Notes: a model not told the origin generated them from the sequence alone. A stretch of DNA of 64,000 bases from an uncultured Chlorobiota bacterium (GCA_900696645.1 CAADGV010000005.1:121724-185723), one strand, 5' to 3'. Positions 45,449 through 54,782 are shown, numbered from the stretch's first letter. Numbers and translations: made by a program.

Positions 45449-46174
45449 TTACATTTGTACTATGACGAGCTTCTTGTCCTGTAAGCCAATCTCTTCGCTC
45501 CCACAAAAGACGAGGTCAATTATAGATATTTCGCTCTCACCCGTCTTGATCTTGGCTTTTCTAATCTCTTGTTCAAGGTCTCCTCCCTTGAGGGCAAGCA
45601 AGGTTCGGCTGCGAAAGTCCGCCCCCCCTGCGGTGCCATGTGAGGCCGATTGCTTTCTGGTCAGGAGAGGCTTTGACCACCTGATAAGGTCGGTGAGGGA
45701 GGCTACGGCCCGCGAGATAACCACATCGAATGGTTCAGACCTTTTGATGAAAGCGGGGTCCTCTGCTCTGCTGGTTTCGACCAGAACATTACCAAGTCCA
45801 ATAGTTGAAACCATCTGTTGGACAGCGTTTGTCTTCTTTGCAATTGAATCAAGCAGGCTGAAATTTGTGTCAGGCATCAGAATGGCAAGCGGTACACCCG
45901 GCAGACCACCGCCCGTACCGAGGTCTAGTACACGTTGGCCGGATGAGAACACTCTGAAGAAGAGTATGGAAATTGAGTGTAGAATGTGACTAAACCAGAT
46001 GTTCGTGGTATCGCTCCTTGAAATGAGGTTAACCCTCGTGTTACAGTCAAGCAATGAATCAGCGTACAATGCCAGCATACGTAGTTTATCTTCACTCACG
46101 ACAAGCCCGTTCTCGCGGCAGATTTTGACCACTCGGAGAGCTGGCTCAGGTATGGGTTGGGTATCATGTTCCAC
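45449..46174 (-). CDS. rsmG: 16S rRNA (guanine527-N7)-methyltransferase
   Basis: SAM-dependent RNA methyltransferase (former gidB), 241 residues. N-terminal helices with NTRVNLISRSD, then the SAM loop VLDLGTGGGLPGVPLAI and later SRAVASLTDLIRWSKPLL. The start codon, GTG at 46174, sits inside a parS-like palindrome (46167-46182). It lies six bases after mnmG, whose gene partner it usually is near replication origins. Confidence 0.95.
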   Translation of the reverse strand: MEHDTQPIPEPALRVVKICRENGLVVSEDKLRMLALYADSLLDCNTRVNLISRSDTTNIWFSHILHSISILFFRVFSSGQRVLDLGTGGGLPGVPLAILMPDTNFSLLDSIAKKTNAVQQMVSTIGLGNVLVETSRAEDPAFIKRSEPFDVVISRAVASLTDLIRWSKPLLTRKQSASHGTAGGADFRSRTLLALKGGDLEQEIRKAKIKTGESEISIIDLVFCGSEEIGLQDKKLVIVQM

Positions 46175-46182
46175 GTGGAATC
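46167..46182. promoter_or_regulatory. parS-like centromere site at the rsmG start
   Basis: TGTTCCACGTGGAATC matches the parS consensus TGTTCCACGTGGAACA at 14 of 16 positions, with the TTCCACGTGGAA palindrome intact. It spans the junction of mnmG and rsmG. ParB binds such sites to start chromosome segregation, and parS sites normally cluster near oriC, as here (about 6 kb from dnaA). Confidence 0.8.
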
Positions 46183-48058
46183 AACTCCGGAGGTGAATCA
46201 TAAGAACAGAAATATCGGCAGATGTCACTCCGCTAATCCTTGATGCCTGACCGAGAGATCTGGGCCTTACATTCGCGAGCCGTTCTCTCCCTTCCTTACT
46301 TATCGATTTGACACTGTCAAACACAAAGTCATGTGGAATGGCAATGCTCTCATTCCTTTTGAGATGCTCAATTTGCTCTTCCTGCCTCTTTAGATACCCT
46401 TCATATTTGACTTCTATCTCGACACGATCCATCGCCTCGCGGTCCGACAGGAGTGCAAGCATTGCATCGCTTTGTCCAATACTCTCAACCGACATGAGGT
46501 CGGAGATTGAGATCTCTGGTCTCTTGAGAAGTTTCCCCAACGTTTCGTTCTCGGTGATACTCTGGCTCCCTGCTCTCTCGAGCACCGGATTCACGACAGA
46601 TGGCCGAACGGAATGAACCGCGAGAAACTCCTTCGCCCTTTGAATCCTCCCTTCTTTCTGCCTGAGTCTCTTGATTGAGTCGTTCGGGACAAGACCAAAC
46701 TCATAGCCCATTTTCATTAGCCGGGAGTCAGCATTGTCTTGTCTTAGTAGCAGTCGGTATTCTGCACGGGAGGTGAATATGCGATATGGCTCATCCGTGC
46801 CTTTGTTGATCAGGTCGTCAATCAAGACTCCTATGTACGCTTCGTTTCTTTTTAGAATGAACGGGGATTGACCCCTTACAGCAAGTGCTGCATTGATTCC
46901 GGCCATGAGGCCTTGGGCCGCTGCCTCCTCGTAGCCGCTTGTGCCGTTTACCTGCCCGGCGAAATAGAGCCCCTCAACAAACTTTGACTTGAGGCTGTGT
47001 TCAAGTTGATGCGGTGGGAAGTAGTCGTACTCAACGGCGTAGCCGGGACGTAGCATCTTCACCCTCTGCAGTCCTGGAATCGTCCTGATGGCTCTTTGTT
47101 GGATTTCTTGAGGCAAGCTCGTCGAGAAGCCATTAACATAGACGATATCAGATTCATATCCTTCCGGTTCAAGGAAAATTTGGTGGCGCTCTCTGCCGGG
47201 AAATCTATAGAGCTTGTCTTCAATTGATGGACAATACCTTGGTCCAACGCCCTTGATCCTGCCTGTGAACATCGGAGAGTCATCGAAGCCTTGCTGTAGG
47301 ATTGAATGGGTCTTGCTGTTCGTATGGGTCAGAAACATTGAGATTTGTGGGTTCCTGATTTCCTTCGTTTGGAAAGAGAAGGGAATGGGGTCCTTGTCGC
47401 CTTCCTGATGCTCGGTTTCGTCGTAGTCGATGGAATGCCTATCAACCCTCGGGGGTGTTCCCGTCTTCAATCGACCCATCTTGAGACCAAGCGAAGCCAG
47501 TTTGTACGACAATCCGGATGAGGCGGGCTCCTCATATCTTCCTCCTGTTGAGGTATACCGACCCGTATGCATAATAGCATTCAGAAATGTACCTGTACAA
47601 ATCACTACCGCCCTGCAATCAATCCTCAATCCCCCGCCGGTAACTATTGCAGTCAGCCTCCTATTCTCGATACAAATGTCGACAATCGTGTCACGGATAG
47701 TTGTTAAGTTTTCTTGACCCAGTATTCTCCGCGCAGCATCACGGCTGTACCACTCCCTATCGCTCTGGCATCTTGGCGACCAGATTGCGGGCCCCTTTGA
47801 TTTGTTAAGCATCCGGAAGTGAATTCCGGTTGCATCGGCAATCTTTCCCATCTCGCCTCCTAACGCATCGACTTCACGAACCAGGTGCCCCTTTGCGGAC
47901 CCCCCTATTGCCGGGTTGCATGACATTCTGCCTATCGACGACAGACCCATCGTTACCAAGGCTGTGTTGCATCCCATCCTTGCGGATGCAAGGGACGCCT
48001 CGATCCCTGCGTGCCCTGCACCAACGACTACGACATCATATTTCGTATGGATTCTCAA
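46181..48058 (-). CDS. mnmG: tRNA uridine-5-carboxymethylaminomethyl modification enzyme MnmG
   Basis: FAD-dependent enzyme (GidA) that works with MnmE to modify the wobble uridine of tRNAs. 625 residues. N-terminal dinucleotide fold VVVGAGHAGIEASLASARMG, then CNPAIGGSAKGHLVREVDALGG and TGTFLNAIMHTG. The C-terminal helical domain binds MnmE. The start is TTG at 48058, three bases from a parS-like palindrome; no better upstream start exists within the 22-base gap to mnmE. Confidence 0.97.
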   Translation of the reverse strand: MRIHTKYDVVVVGAGHAGIEASLASARMGCNTALVTMGLSSIGRMSCNPAIGGSAKGHLVREVDALGGEMGKIADATGIHFRMLNKSKGPAIWSPRCQSDREWYSRDAARRILGQENLTTIRDTIVDICIENRRLTAIVTGGGLRIDCRAVVICTGTFLNAIMHTGRYTSTGGRYEEPASSGLSYKLASLGLKMGRLKTGTPPRVDRHSIDYDETEHQEGDKDPIPFSFQTKEIRNPQISMFLTHTNSKTHSILQQGFDDSPMFTGRIKGVGPRYCPSIEDKLYRFPGRERHQIFLEPEGYESDIVYVNGFSTSLPQEIQQRAIRTIPGLQRVKMLRPGYAVEYDYFPPHQLEHSLKSKFVEGLYFAGQVNGTSGYEEAAAQGLMAGINAALAVRGQSPFILKRNEAYIGVLIDDLINKGTDEPYRIFTSRAEYRLLLRQDNADSRLMKMGYEFGLVPNDSIKRLRQKEGRIQRAKEFLAVHSVRPSVVNPVLERAGSQSITENETLGKLLKRPEISISDLMSVESIGQSDAMLALLSDREAMDRVEIEVKYEGYLKRQEEQIEHLKRNESIAIPHDFVFDSVKSISKEGRERLANVRPRSLGQASRISGVTSADISVLMIHLRS

Positions 48059-48060
48059 TT

Positions 48061-48076
48061 CGTTTCACGTGAAATG
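48061..48076. promoter_or_regulatory. parS-like centromere site between mnmE and mnmG
   Basis: CGTTTCACGTGAAATG contains the perfect palindrome GTTTCACGTGAAA-type core and matches TGTTTCACGTGAAACA at 13 of 16 positions. It fills the 22-base gap between mnmE and mnmG. Together with the site at 46167 it brackets mnmG; both are within 7 kb of dnaA. Confidence 0.75.
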
Positions 48077-48080
48077 GGGG

Positions 48081-49475
48081 CTACTTTCCAATGCAGAACT
48101 TACCAAATATGTTGTTCAGGAGCTCATCGGACGAGATTTCCCCGACTATTTCGGCAAGTGAGTCAATTGCCATCCTGATATCCAATGCAGCAAACTCTCC
48201 AGAAACACCATTCTCAACGGTGTTGAAGGCGGACTTGAGAGCGGTCAATGCACGACACAAAGCATCCCGATGCCTGACATTCATGACCTGCAAACCGCTT
48301 GCTTCCAAGCCATCGTTGGCAACCATACTGAGCAACTTCTGACGAAGTGTACTCACACCGAAGCCTGTTTTGGCAGAAACCAACACTTCGTCAACGTGTG
48401 AGGCTATCATTTTCAATAACCCTGTCTCTATTCGCTTAGGCTCGCACAAATCGATCTTGTTATAGGCCACGATGACTCTATCGGGACGCTGAGCTTCTTC
48501 AAGAAGTGCCAGAGTCCCCTCCCTCTCTCTTTCCAAGAACGAGTCGACAACAAGCAACATTACGTCTGCCATCTTGAGTGCAGACCTTGCCCTCGCGACT
48601 CCTTCAATCTCCGCGGGATCATTGGTTTCTCTCAAACCGGCGGTATCATGAAGTCGAAACCATATGCCGTCTATCAAGACATTCTCCTCTAACGAGTCTC
48701 TCGTTGTACCGGGAATGTCGGTCACTATTGCTCTGTTTTCCGCTAATAGAGCGTTGAAGATGCTTGACTTTCCCGCATTCGGCTTGCCGACTATAGCCAC
48801 CGACAGACCATCACGATAGATCTTGCCTACTCTGTATGAGTCTATCATTTGTTCAATCTCGTTCTGAAGAAGATTGATCAGACCCAGCACTTCTTCACGG
48901 GGCAAAAGGGCAATACCCTCCTCGCTGAAGTCCAGCTCCAGCTCTATGAGTGAGCAAACGTCCAAAAGTCTACCTCGGATCTCGGCTATCTTCTGCGAGA
49001 ACTTTCCTTCAAGTTGATTCAAGGATATTCTCCGCGACGCTTCGCTTCGGGCTGAGATGAGACCGGCAACAGCTTCAGCCTGTGACAGATCAATCCTCCC
49101 ATTAAGGAATGCTCGCTTCGTAAACTCGCCGGGTTCGGCCTGTCGTACTCCTGATGAGACAATTGTATCGAGAACTAATTGGGAAATGTAGATCCCGCCG
49201 TGACAACTGATCTCAACTGAATCCTCGCCGGTGTAGGAGAGCGGCTTCCTGAAAACTGTTGCGATAATCTCGTCAATGTGATCCCCCTTCAAGTTTATAA
49301 GCCTGCCGTAATGTGCTGTATATCCGGCGGCCTCACTGAGGCTGGACTTGCCGCGGAAGAGAACATCTACTGCCGCTATTGCGTTTGACCCGGACACACG
49401 TATAACGGCAAGCGCCCCCTCGCCAAGTGGGGTTGCCCTCGCAACGATTGTGTCATCATGATAAACCCTGGCCAC
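48081..49475 (-). CDS. mnmE: tRNA modification GTPase MnmE
   Basis: Partner of MnmG in wobble-uridine modification, 464 residues, GTG start at 49475. N-terminal formyl-THF-binding domain (ATPLGEGALAVIRVSGS), helical domain, and G domain with VGKPNAGKSSIFN near residue 225, DIPGTTRDS, DTAGLRE and NKIDL. The C-terminal tail CIGK carries the conserved Cys. mnmE lies 134 bases after yidC. Confidence 0.97.
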   Translation of the reverse strand: MARVYHDDTIVARATPLGEGALAVIRVSGSNAIAAVDVLFRGKSSLSEAAGYTAHYGRLINLKGDHIDEIIATVFRKPLSYTGEDSVEISCHGGIYISQLVLDTIVSSGVRQAEPGEFTKRAFLNGRIDLSQAEAVAGLISARSEASRRISLNQLEGKFSQKIAEIRGRLLDVCSLIELELDFSEEGIALLPREEVLGLINLLQNEIEQMIDSYRVGKIYRDGLSVAIVGKPNAGKSSIFNALLAENRAIVTDIPGTTRDSLEENVLIDGIWFRLHDTAGLRETNDPAEIEGVARARSALKMADVMLLVVDSFLEREREGTLALLEEAQRPDRVIVAYNKIDLCEPKRIETGLLKMIASHVDEVLVSAKTGFGVSTLRQKLLSMVANDGLEASGLQVMNVRHRDALCRALTALKSAFNTVENGVSGEFAALDIRMAIDSLAEIVGEISSDELLNNIFGKFCIGK

Positions 49476-49551
49476 TCTACCCTTCTGTGATAAGCTTACT
49501 GAGTGATGGTGAACTTAAGAATTTCCATTCTGACTATCAATCAAACAGCAG

Positions 49552-49585
49552 CAAACAACAAAGGCTCACTGCATGCAATGAGCCT
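49552..49585 (-). terminator. Rho-independent terminator after yidC
   Basis: On the minus strand, AGGCTCA (49585-49579) pairs with TGAGCCT (49568-49562) around an inner, self-complementary TGCATGCA. A T-rich tract TTTGTTGTTT follows. It lies 24 bases after the yidC stop and before mnmE, so it probably ends the rpmH-rnpA-yidD-yidC transcript, possibly with read-through to mnmE. Confidence 0.8.
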
Positions 49586-49609
49586 CTGGTTCGTCTGAAT
49601 AGTCTTTGA

Positions 49610-51406
49610 TTAACGCTTCTTGATATCGGGCATATTCTTCGCAAGTCGCGCCAAGATCCCGCTCTGAGCTTTTTTCGGGTCAACCTTTCTCAGCGGCTCA
49701 TCGCCATGTTGTTTGTTTATCCAGAACTGCTGACCGATCGATAGCAGGTTGAATACGAAGTAATACAGGTTAAGGCCGGAGGGGAGACTGTTGAAGATAA
49801 GCATCATCATGATGGGCATAAGCCACACCATTGCTTTCTGTCTCGGATCGGTTACGGTTTGCTTCTGCTGAATGAACATTGTGATACACATTGCAAGGGC
49901 AACGCCGCTTATCTGGTTCATTCCAAACAGAGGGACTGTGAACGGGAGCTGGACTATCGAGTCAGGAATGGAAAGATCCTGAATCCACCAGACGAAAGGA
50001 GACTGGCGGAGTTGAATCGTGGAACTGAACACGTTGTAGAGCGCAAACAGAATCGGCATCTGGAGCAAGATTGGCAAGCAACCACCTGCCGGGTTGACGC
50101 CATACTCCTTGTAGAGATTCATAATGGATTTGTTCATCTGCTCGGGGTTGTCCTTGTGCTTCTCGCGCAGCTCGGTCATCATTGGCTGGAGTTGCTGCAT
50201 CCGTTTCATGGACTTCATGCTTGTCCTCGTAAGCGGATGTAGCACAATCTTGATGATCATCGAGAAGACGATGATGACGACACCCCAGTTGGAGATAAAG
50301 AGATGCAGGAAGTTGAACAAAGGTATTAAGGCGTACTCGGTTATCTGTCGAATGACCACCGGCCCAAGGCTCATGATCCGGTCGAGTTCCCGGTCCATTG
50401 ATTTTATCAAAGAGAAATCAAGCGGCCCGAGAAAGAGAGTGATTCTTGAGGCCTCGTTGCTTGCTCCTTTGAACGGCATTTTCAGCGCGAGACTGTAGCT
50501 TTCCTTCTCCCCCTTATCGGGCTGAGGCTCTCTTCTTCCCTCGATGTAAGCTCCCTGACTTGTTCCGCGGTCAGGAAACATTGCCAATGCAAAGTACTTG
50601 TTCCGCGCAGCAACCCAGTCGGTTACACCGGTGATGTCTTTCTTGACTGTCTCTGACTCGCTGGCTGCGTCAATCTCGGCCAACTCGCCACCCGACATCA
50701 CATAAGCATGGGCCGAATGGGATTCATCAATGCTGTTTCGTTCGGCGTATGGAAGACCGTGTTCCCAGATAATCTGATATTCAAAACCGGAAATCACATC
50801 GGCAACATTCTGAAAGAGATGCTCTATTTCAAGCTCGTATGTCCCGTTTCTGAATACGAAGCGCTTGACTATCTTCTTTCCGTCCCCGATAGGCAGCACA
50901 AGGTCAACCGAAAGCGTATCGGCCTCCTGAAGGGTTACTGTTTTCCAGGCAGAAAACTGGGCTTCAAAGAAAAGATTGCGAGTATTGATCTGTTTTCCAT
51001 CCTTCGAGAGAAATAGCAAGCTGAAATCCCCACCTTTGTCATAATCCACAAGTTGGACGGGGTACTGATTCCACGTTTTGTATTTGGTCAGCTCCCACTT
51101 TCGAACCAATCCTCCCCTTGTACTAATCTCTGCTGTGTAGAGATCCGTCTTGACAACAAGTATCTTCTCGGCACCCGTTGCTCGGGATGAGAAGAACCTC
51201 CCCAGTTGCTCCTGGGGTGCCTCCTCGGTTCGAGGTGGTTGCGTAGCTTGTTGCGCTGTCAGCCCCTGATCCGTTGCAGGTTGCGGAACTTGCGCCGTAT
51301 CCGGCAATGTCCCGCTGTGCGGTGGAGGCGGGGGAGTATTCGCCCACATCCACACCATCAACACAACGGCAATCAGCACAAATCCTATCGTTGCTTGTCT
51401 ATCCAT
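49610..51406 (-). CDS. yidC: Membrane protein insertase YidC
   Basis: Inserts and folds inner-membrane proteins. 598 residues. One N-terminal membrane helix, then a Pro/Gln-rich linker and a large periplasmic beta domain (about residues 75-340), typical of Gram-negative YidC, and the five-helix insertase core starting near WGVVIIVFSMIIKIVLHPLT. The hydrophilic-groove Arg lies in PLTRTSMKSMKRMQQLQPMM. NPAGGCLPILLQMPILFALY is conserved. The basic tail ends in KNMPDIKKR. Confidence 0.97.
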   Translation of the reverse strand: MDRQATIGFVLIAVVLMVWMWANTPPPPPHSGTLPDTAQVPQPATDQGLTAQQATQPPRTEEAPQEQLGRFFSSRATGAEKILVVKTDLYTAEISTRGGLVRKWELTKYKTWNQYPVQLVDYDKGGDFSLLFLSKDGKQINTRNLFFEAQFSAWKTVTLQEADTLSVDLVLPIGDGKKIVKRFVFRNGTYELEIEHLFQNVADVISGFEYQIIWEHGLPYAERNSIDESHSAHAYVMSGGELAEIDAASESETVKKDITGVTDWVAARNKYFALAMFPDRGTSQGAYIEGRREPQPDKGEKESYSLALKMPFKGASNEASRITLFLGPLDFSLIKSMDRELDRIMSLGPVVIRQITEYALIPLFNFLHLFISNWGVVIIVFSMIIKIVLHPLTRTSMKSMKRMQQLQPMMTELREKHKDNPEQMNKSIMNLYKEYGVNPAGGCLPILLQMPILFALYNVFSSTIQLRQSPFVWWIQDLSIPDSIVQLPFTVPLFGMNQISGVALAMCITMFIQQKQTVTDPRQKAMVWLMPIMMMLIFNSLPSGLNLYYFVFNLLSIGQQFWINKQHGDEPLRKVDPKKAQSGILARLAKNMPDIKKR

Positions 51407-51449
51407 TCAAATCATCTCCTAACGCGAATTCAATCTGTTTCGTCTTCAT

Positions 51450-51659
51450 CTAAGCCGGGTCATAGCCTCCGGGGTGAAACGGATGACATTTGCCAATCCT
51501 CTTTATTGCCAGGGTTGTTCCCCGAAGGGCTCCGTGTTTCGTTAGAGCATCAACGGCATATTGAGAGCACGTCGGGTAAAATCTGCACGTATTAGGTGGA
51601 AGCAGGGGAGAAATAAGAAGCTGGTATAACCGAACCATGAATGTGAGGAGCTTGGCCAT
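51450..51659 (-). CDS. yidD: Membrane protein insertion efficiency factor YidD
   Basis: A 69-residue protein with [21 protein letters not shown] and the C-terminal [15 protein letters not shown], the invariant Cys-rich motifs of the YidD (DUF37) family. It helps YidC-dependent insertion. It lies nine bases after rnpA and 43 before yidC, the standard order. Confidence 0.97.
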   Translation of the reverse strand: MAKLLTFMVRLYQLLISPLLPPNTCRFYPTCSQYAVDALTKHGALRGTTLAIKRIGKCHPFHPGGYDPA

Positions 51660-51668
51660 GATTCTTGC

Positions 51669-52043
51669 CTACAGTCTTGAGCTGATGATACGAAGGAACT
51701 CACCAATGTCACTCCGGACCTGCGACAATGAAACCCTCTCCGCGGGAACGTGTTTTGAACCTTTGTACGAAATCATGATGCCAATGCGGATATCTGACCT
51801 TGCGAGAGAATCGTCCAATTCTCCACGCTCTGCTGAAAACGCCTCCCGCATAAGTCGTTTGAGTCTGTTCCGTCGAACTGCATTGAGTTTTCTGGAGGGA
51901 ACTCTAAAGGCAACCTGGAATGCCTCATCACATTGCTGCAGAAGAAGATACGAGCAGCGAAGTATTCGTCCATCAAGTCGGTTTTCCGATTGCGCAATCC
52001 GTTTGAAGAGGGTTCTCCCGCGCAGGATTTCCGACTTCTTCAA
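51669..52043 (-). CDS. rnpA: Ribonuclease P protein component
   Basis: Protein subunit of RNase P, which trims tRNA 5' ends. 124 residues, rich in Arg and Lys. The diagnostic NAVRRNRLKRLMREAF motif lies near residue 55, after FRVPSRKL. Five bases separate it from rpmH, with which it is usually co-transcribed. Confidence 0.95.
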   Translation of the reverse strand: MKKSEILRGRTLFKRIAQSENRLDGRILRCSYLLLQQCDEAFQVAFRVPSRKLNAVRRNRLKRLMREAFSAERGELDDSLARSDIRIGIMISYKGSKHVPAERVSLSQVRSDIGEFLRIISSRL

Positions 52044-52048
52044 ACAAA

Positions 52049-52195
52049 CTATCTCTCGTCGCTCACGGTGAGTTTCTTGCGGCCCTTCGCTCTCCTGCGC
52101 GCAAGCACATTTCGACCGTTCTTGGTTGCCATGCGCTCACGAAAACCGTGGGTATTCTTGCGTTTTCGTTTGTGGGGCTGGAATGTTCTCTTCAT
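52049..52195 (-). CDS. rpmH: 50S ribosomal protein L34
   Basis: A 48-residue protein from [20 protein letters not shown], with the full L34 signature including [20 protein letters not shown]. The ATG at 52195 follows AGGAG. The open frame continues upstream to 52258 but those codons are not used. It is the first gene of the leftward rpmH-rnpA-yidD-yidC transcript, divergent from dnaA. Confidence 0.97.
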   Translation of the reverse strand: MKRTFQPHKRKRKNTHGFRERMATKNGRNVLARRRAKGRKKLTVSDER

Positions 52196-52681
52196 GGAAA
52201 CTCCTGATCTTGCTGATTGCTCTCTGAACGAAAAAAAGAGGGTTGCCGCGCATGGCAATCCTCATATTCCTCTGGCCTACTGTACTGTGAACCTAAAGGT
52301 AATCAACATGTTACCGAGATACAATAAAAATCTCGGCAGAAAAACGATTTTTAACTTGCTAAGGGCGTTGTGATGTGTTATAATTTCGAACGACCTTCCG
52401 CTCATTGCGGTGTTGATAACTCGTGGATAGCGCCTTGCTGATTTGCGAGCTGCTGTTTCAGAAACATCGCTCTTCACATTGGAAAGTCCGTAACTTCTAT
52501 TGGTTCTTCCTAATTGTTGAAATTCAATGAGTTAGTGGCGCGATGCTTGCCTTTTCTGCTGTTGATAACTGTTGAATAATCGATGAAAATTTCTGCCGCT
52601 AACTGTGATGGTGAATAGCTTTGTGGAAATCTTCTGAATATTTGTACATAACAGAACTTAAAGCTTATCCCCTATATCGTT
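52196..52681. other. Putative oriC part 1: rpmH-dnaA intergenic region
   Basis: A 486-base gene-free region between divergent rpmH and dnaA. It contains DnaA-box-like nonamers: TGTTGATAA at 52411-52419 and again at 52560-52568 (one mismatch to TGTGGATAA), CGTGGATAG at 52422-52430, and TTATCCCCT at 52665-52673 just before dnaA. Transcription strand switches here. Whether this or the region after dnaA melts first is unknown. It also contains the promoters of dnaA and rpmH. Confidence 0.65.
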
Positions 52682-54154
52682 ATGATTGACATCTTAGAAA
52701 CCACTGCTCATCCGACCGAGTTGGAACAAGCACAAAGCGTATGGTCGGCTTGCCTCAACATTCTCAATGAAAACGTCACCTCGCAGAGCTTCAAAACATG
52801 GTTTGAGCCGATCGTTCCCATGAATCTGAGGGGCGGAACGCTCACTGTTCAGGTTCCCAGCCAGTTTTTCTACGACTGGATTGAAGAGCATTTCGAGGGA
52901 ATGATAAACTCAACAATTACTCGAGTGCTCGGCAAGGACGCCTCCTTGACGTACGAAATTCTTAAGGAAGAGACTCCGATTGAAGCCGAACAGGAGGTTG
53001 TACTTCCTCCGGCGACAAGAGCAGAGAAGCGGACCTTTCCGCCCCAACCGGAATCATTCCGTCTGGGAAACGCTCCGCCGGCAAGTTCCCGGCAAAACGA
53101 CTCGGCCAACGGAAACTTCCAGACTTTCCTCAACCCGCGTTACACGTTCGATAATTTTATTAAGGGGGAGAGTAACCAGCTTGCCCGTGCTGCGGCAACT
53201 GCGGTTGCAAACAATCCGGGCGGCACGTCGTTCAATCCTCTTGTGATTTACGGAGGAACGGGACTCGGAAAGACGCATCTCATTCAGGCTATTGGAAATT
53301 ATGCCCAGGCACACAACAAAGCGCGGCGCGTAATTTATGTATCGAGCGAGAAATTTACAGTCGAGTTCGTCGAAGCAATTCAAAGCGACCGCATTAATGA
53401 GTTTGCCGCCTTCTACCGCAGCATGGATATTCTGATCGTAGACGACGTGCAGTTCTTCTCCGGAAAAGAAAAAACGCAGGACAGTTTCTTCCACACATTC
53501 AACGAGCTTCACCAACTCGGCAAACAAATCATTCTCTCGTCCGACCGGCCGCCGAAAGAACTGAAGGGACTTGACGACCGGCTTCTCTCACGGTTTCAGT
53601 GGGGATTAACTGCAGACATTCAACCCCCCGATCTTGAAACCCGCATTGCCATTCTCCGCTACAAGAGCATGAACGACGGCATTGAACTTCCGGGAGAAGT
53701 AATTGAGTTTGTGGCCGCCAATGTTACAACGAACATCCGTGAACTCGAAGGCTGCCTTATCAGTCTGCTTGCCAAAGCTTCGCTGGAAGGACGGGAAATC
53801 ACTATCGATCTTGCCCGTGAGGTTCTCAAGGTTGTGGTCGGCGATGTGAGATCACCTATCACAATCGAGGAAATTCAGCGTAACGTCTGCGAATACTTCA
53901 GCATTCCGGAAGACTTGCTCCGCGCCAAAACACGTAAACAGGAAATTGTGAACGCCCGCCAGGTGGCGATGTATCTCGCTAAGGAACTAACCAACTCGTC
54001 TCTGAAAACCATCGGACTTCATTTCGGGGGACGCGATCATAGCACGGTGATACACGCCTATCAATGCGTCGAAGATCAGATGAAGATCGATTCCAAGTAC
54101 AAGGCCAACGTCGATCAAATAAAACGCCGACTCGAGTTACGGGGAAAAGTATAA
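52682..54154 (+). CDS. dnaA: Chromosomal replication initiator protein DnaA
   Basis: 490-residue AAA+ initiator. Domain I (residues 1-85), a disordered Pro/Ser-rich linker (about 105-145), then the AAA+ core starting at TFDNFIKGESNQLA, with Walker A GGTGLGKT near residue 190, Walker B DDVQFFSGKE near 253, and the sensor II segment. The C-terminal HTH has the signature GGRDHSTVIHA near residue 450, which binds DnaA boxes. The gene is flanked on both sides by long intergenic regions. Confidence 0.98.
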   Translation: MIDILETTAHPTELEQAQSVWSACLNILNENVTSQSFKTWFEPIVPMNLRGGTLTVQVPSQFFYDWIEEHFEGMINSTITRVLGKDASLTYEILKEETPIEAEQEVVLPPATRAEKRTFPPQPESFRLGNAPPASSRQNDSANGNFQTFLNPRYTFDNFIKGESNQLARAAATAVANNPGGTSFNPLVIYGGTGLGKTHLIQAIGNYAQAHNKARRVIYVSSEKFTVEFVEAIQSDRINEFAAFYRSMDILIVDDVQFFSGKEKTQDSFFHTFNELHQLGKQIILSSDRPPKELKGLDDRLLSRFQWGLTADIQPPDLETRIAILRYKSMNDGIELPGEVIEFVAANVTTNIRELEGCLISLLAKASLEGREITIDLAREVLKVVVGDVRSPITIEEIQRNVCEYFSIPEDLLRAKTRKQEIVNARQVAMYLAKELTNSSLKTIGLHFGGRDHSTVIHAYQCVEDQMKIDSKYKANVDQIKRRLELRGKV

Positions 54155-54782
54155 TTCTGTTCATCTTTCGATGCAAGACGGTTGAAGCGTCGAATTTACT
54201 TCGATATCTGTCCGGCTAACTTCATTTTGCACAGAGTATTTGTTTCGCTGTACATAACATCTGAATAAAGAGTCTATACCAAGTATAGGCTCTTTTCATT
54301 TTTTCATCATTGATTGTGCAAAAGCTGTGTGCTGATGTGTTGAAGCTTCGTGAATGAGTGTAGAAGCCGTGTTCATTTCTGATATTCATTGTTGCGAAAA
54401 ATACTTTTAGACAACATGATGTTAGCTGAAGCATTGTTATGCACATACTATCAGTCTATGAACTACTTGAATATCTATCCGGTACATGAAGATAATAAAA
54501 AACTACGTCACACATAAAATTACTTACTAACAAATCAACACCCCTTATTATTACTCTTACTTTTTATATATGTACAGTTTATACTTATAATTACCACTTC
54601 ATTCATTTCTGAATACACCGCGATTTGATTCGGTTTCTTTTGCTTCTGTGTTCCTGTATCGCTCTGTAAATCAATAACTTAGGAAGAAATCAGCACTTTG
54701 AACTAATCAATATTTTGACTAAATTTAACAGTTATTTGATGTCAGCAAATCCTCTTCAATCTTCATTCCCAAGGAGATCACG
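54155..54782. other. Putative oriC part 2: AT-rich dnaA-dnaN intergenic region
   Basis: A 628-base gene-free region, strongly AT-rich from about 54460 to 54720 (for example ttattattactcttac). It holds a terminator for dnaA at 54269-54306 and a DnaA-box-like TTATGCACA (54437-54445, one mismatch). Its AT-rich stretch would suit a DNA unwinding element. No protein or stable RNA is visible. Short ORFs in it are shadows. Confidence 0.55.
54269..54306 (+). terminator. Rho-independent terminator after dnaA
   Basis: AGAGTCTATAC (54269-54279) and GTATAGGCTCT (54283-54293) form an 11-pair stem with one G-T wobble and a three-base loop. TTTTCATTTTTTC follows. It suggests that dnaA and dnaN are separate transcripts. 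Confidence 0.85.

Noticed and set aside
54222-54446. Short minus-strand ORF in the dnaA-dnaN gap
   Set aside because: Composition is that of the AT-rich gap, it runs over a terminator hairpin, and it has no ribosome site or recognisable features.
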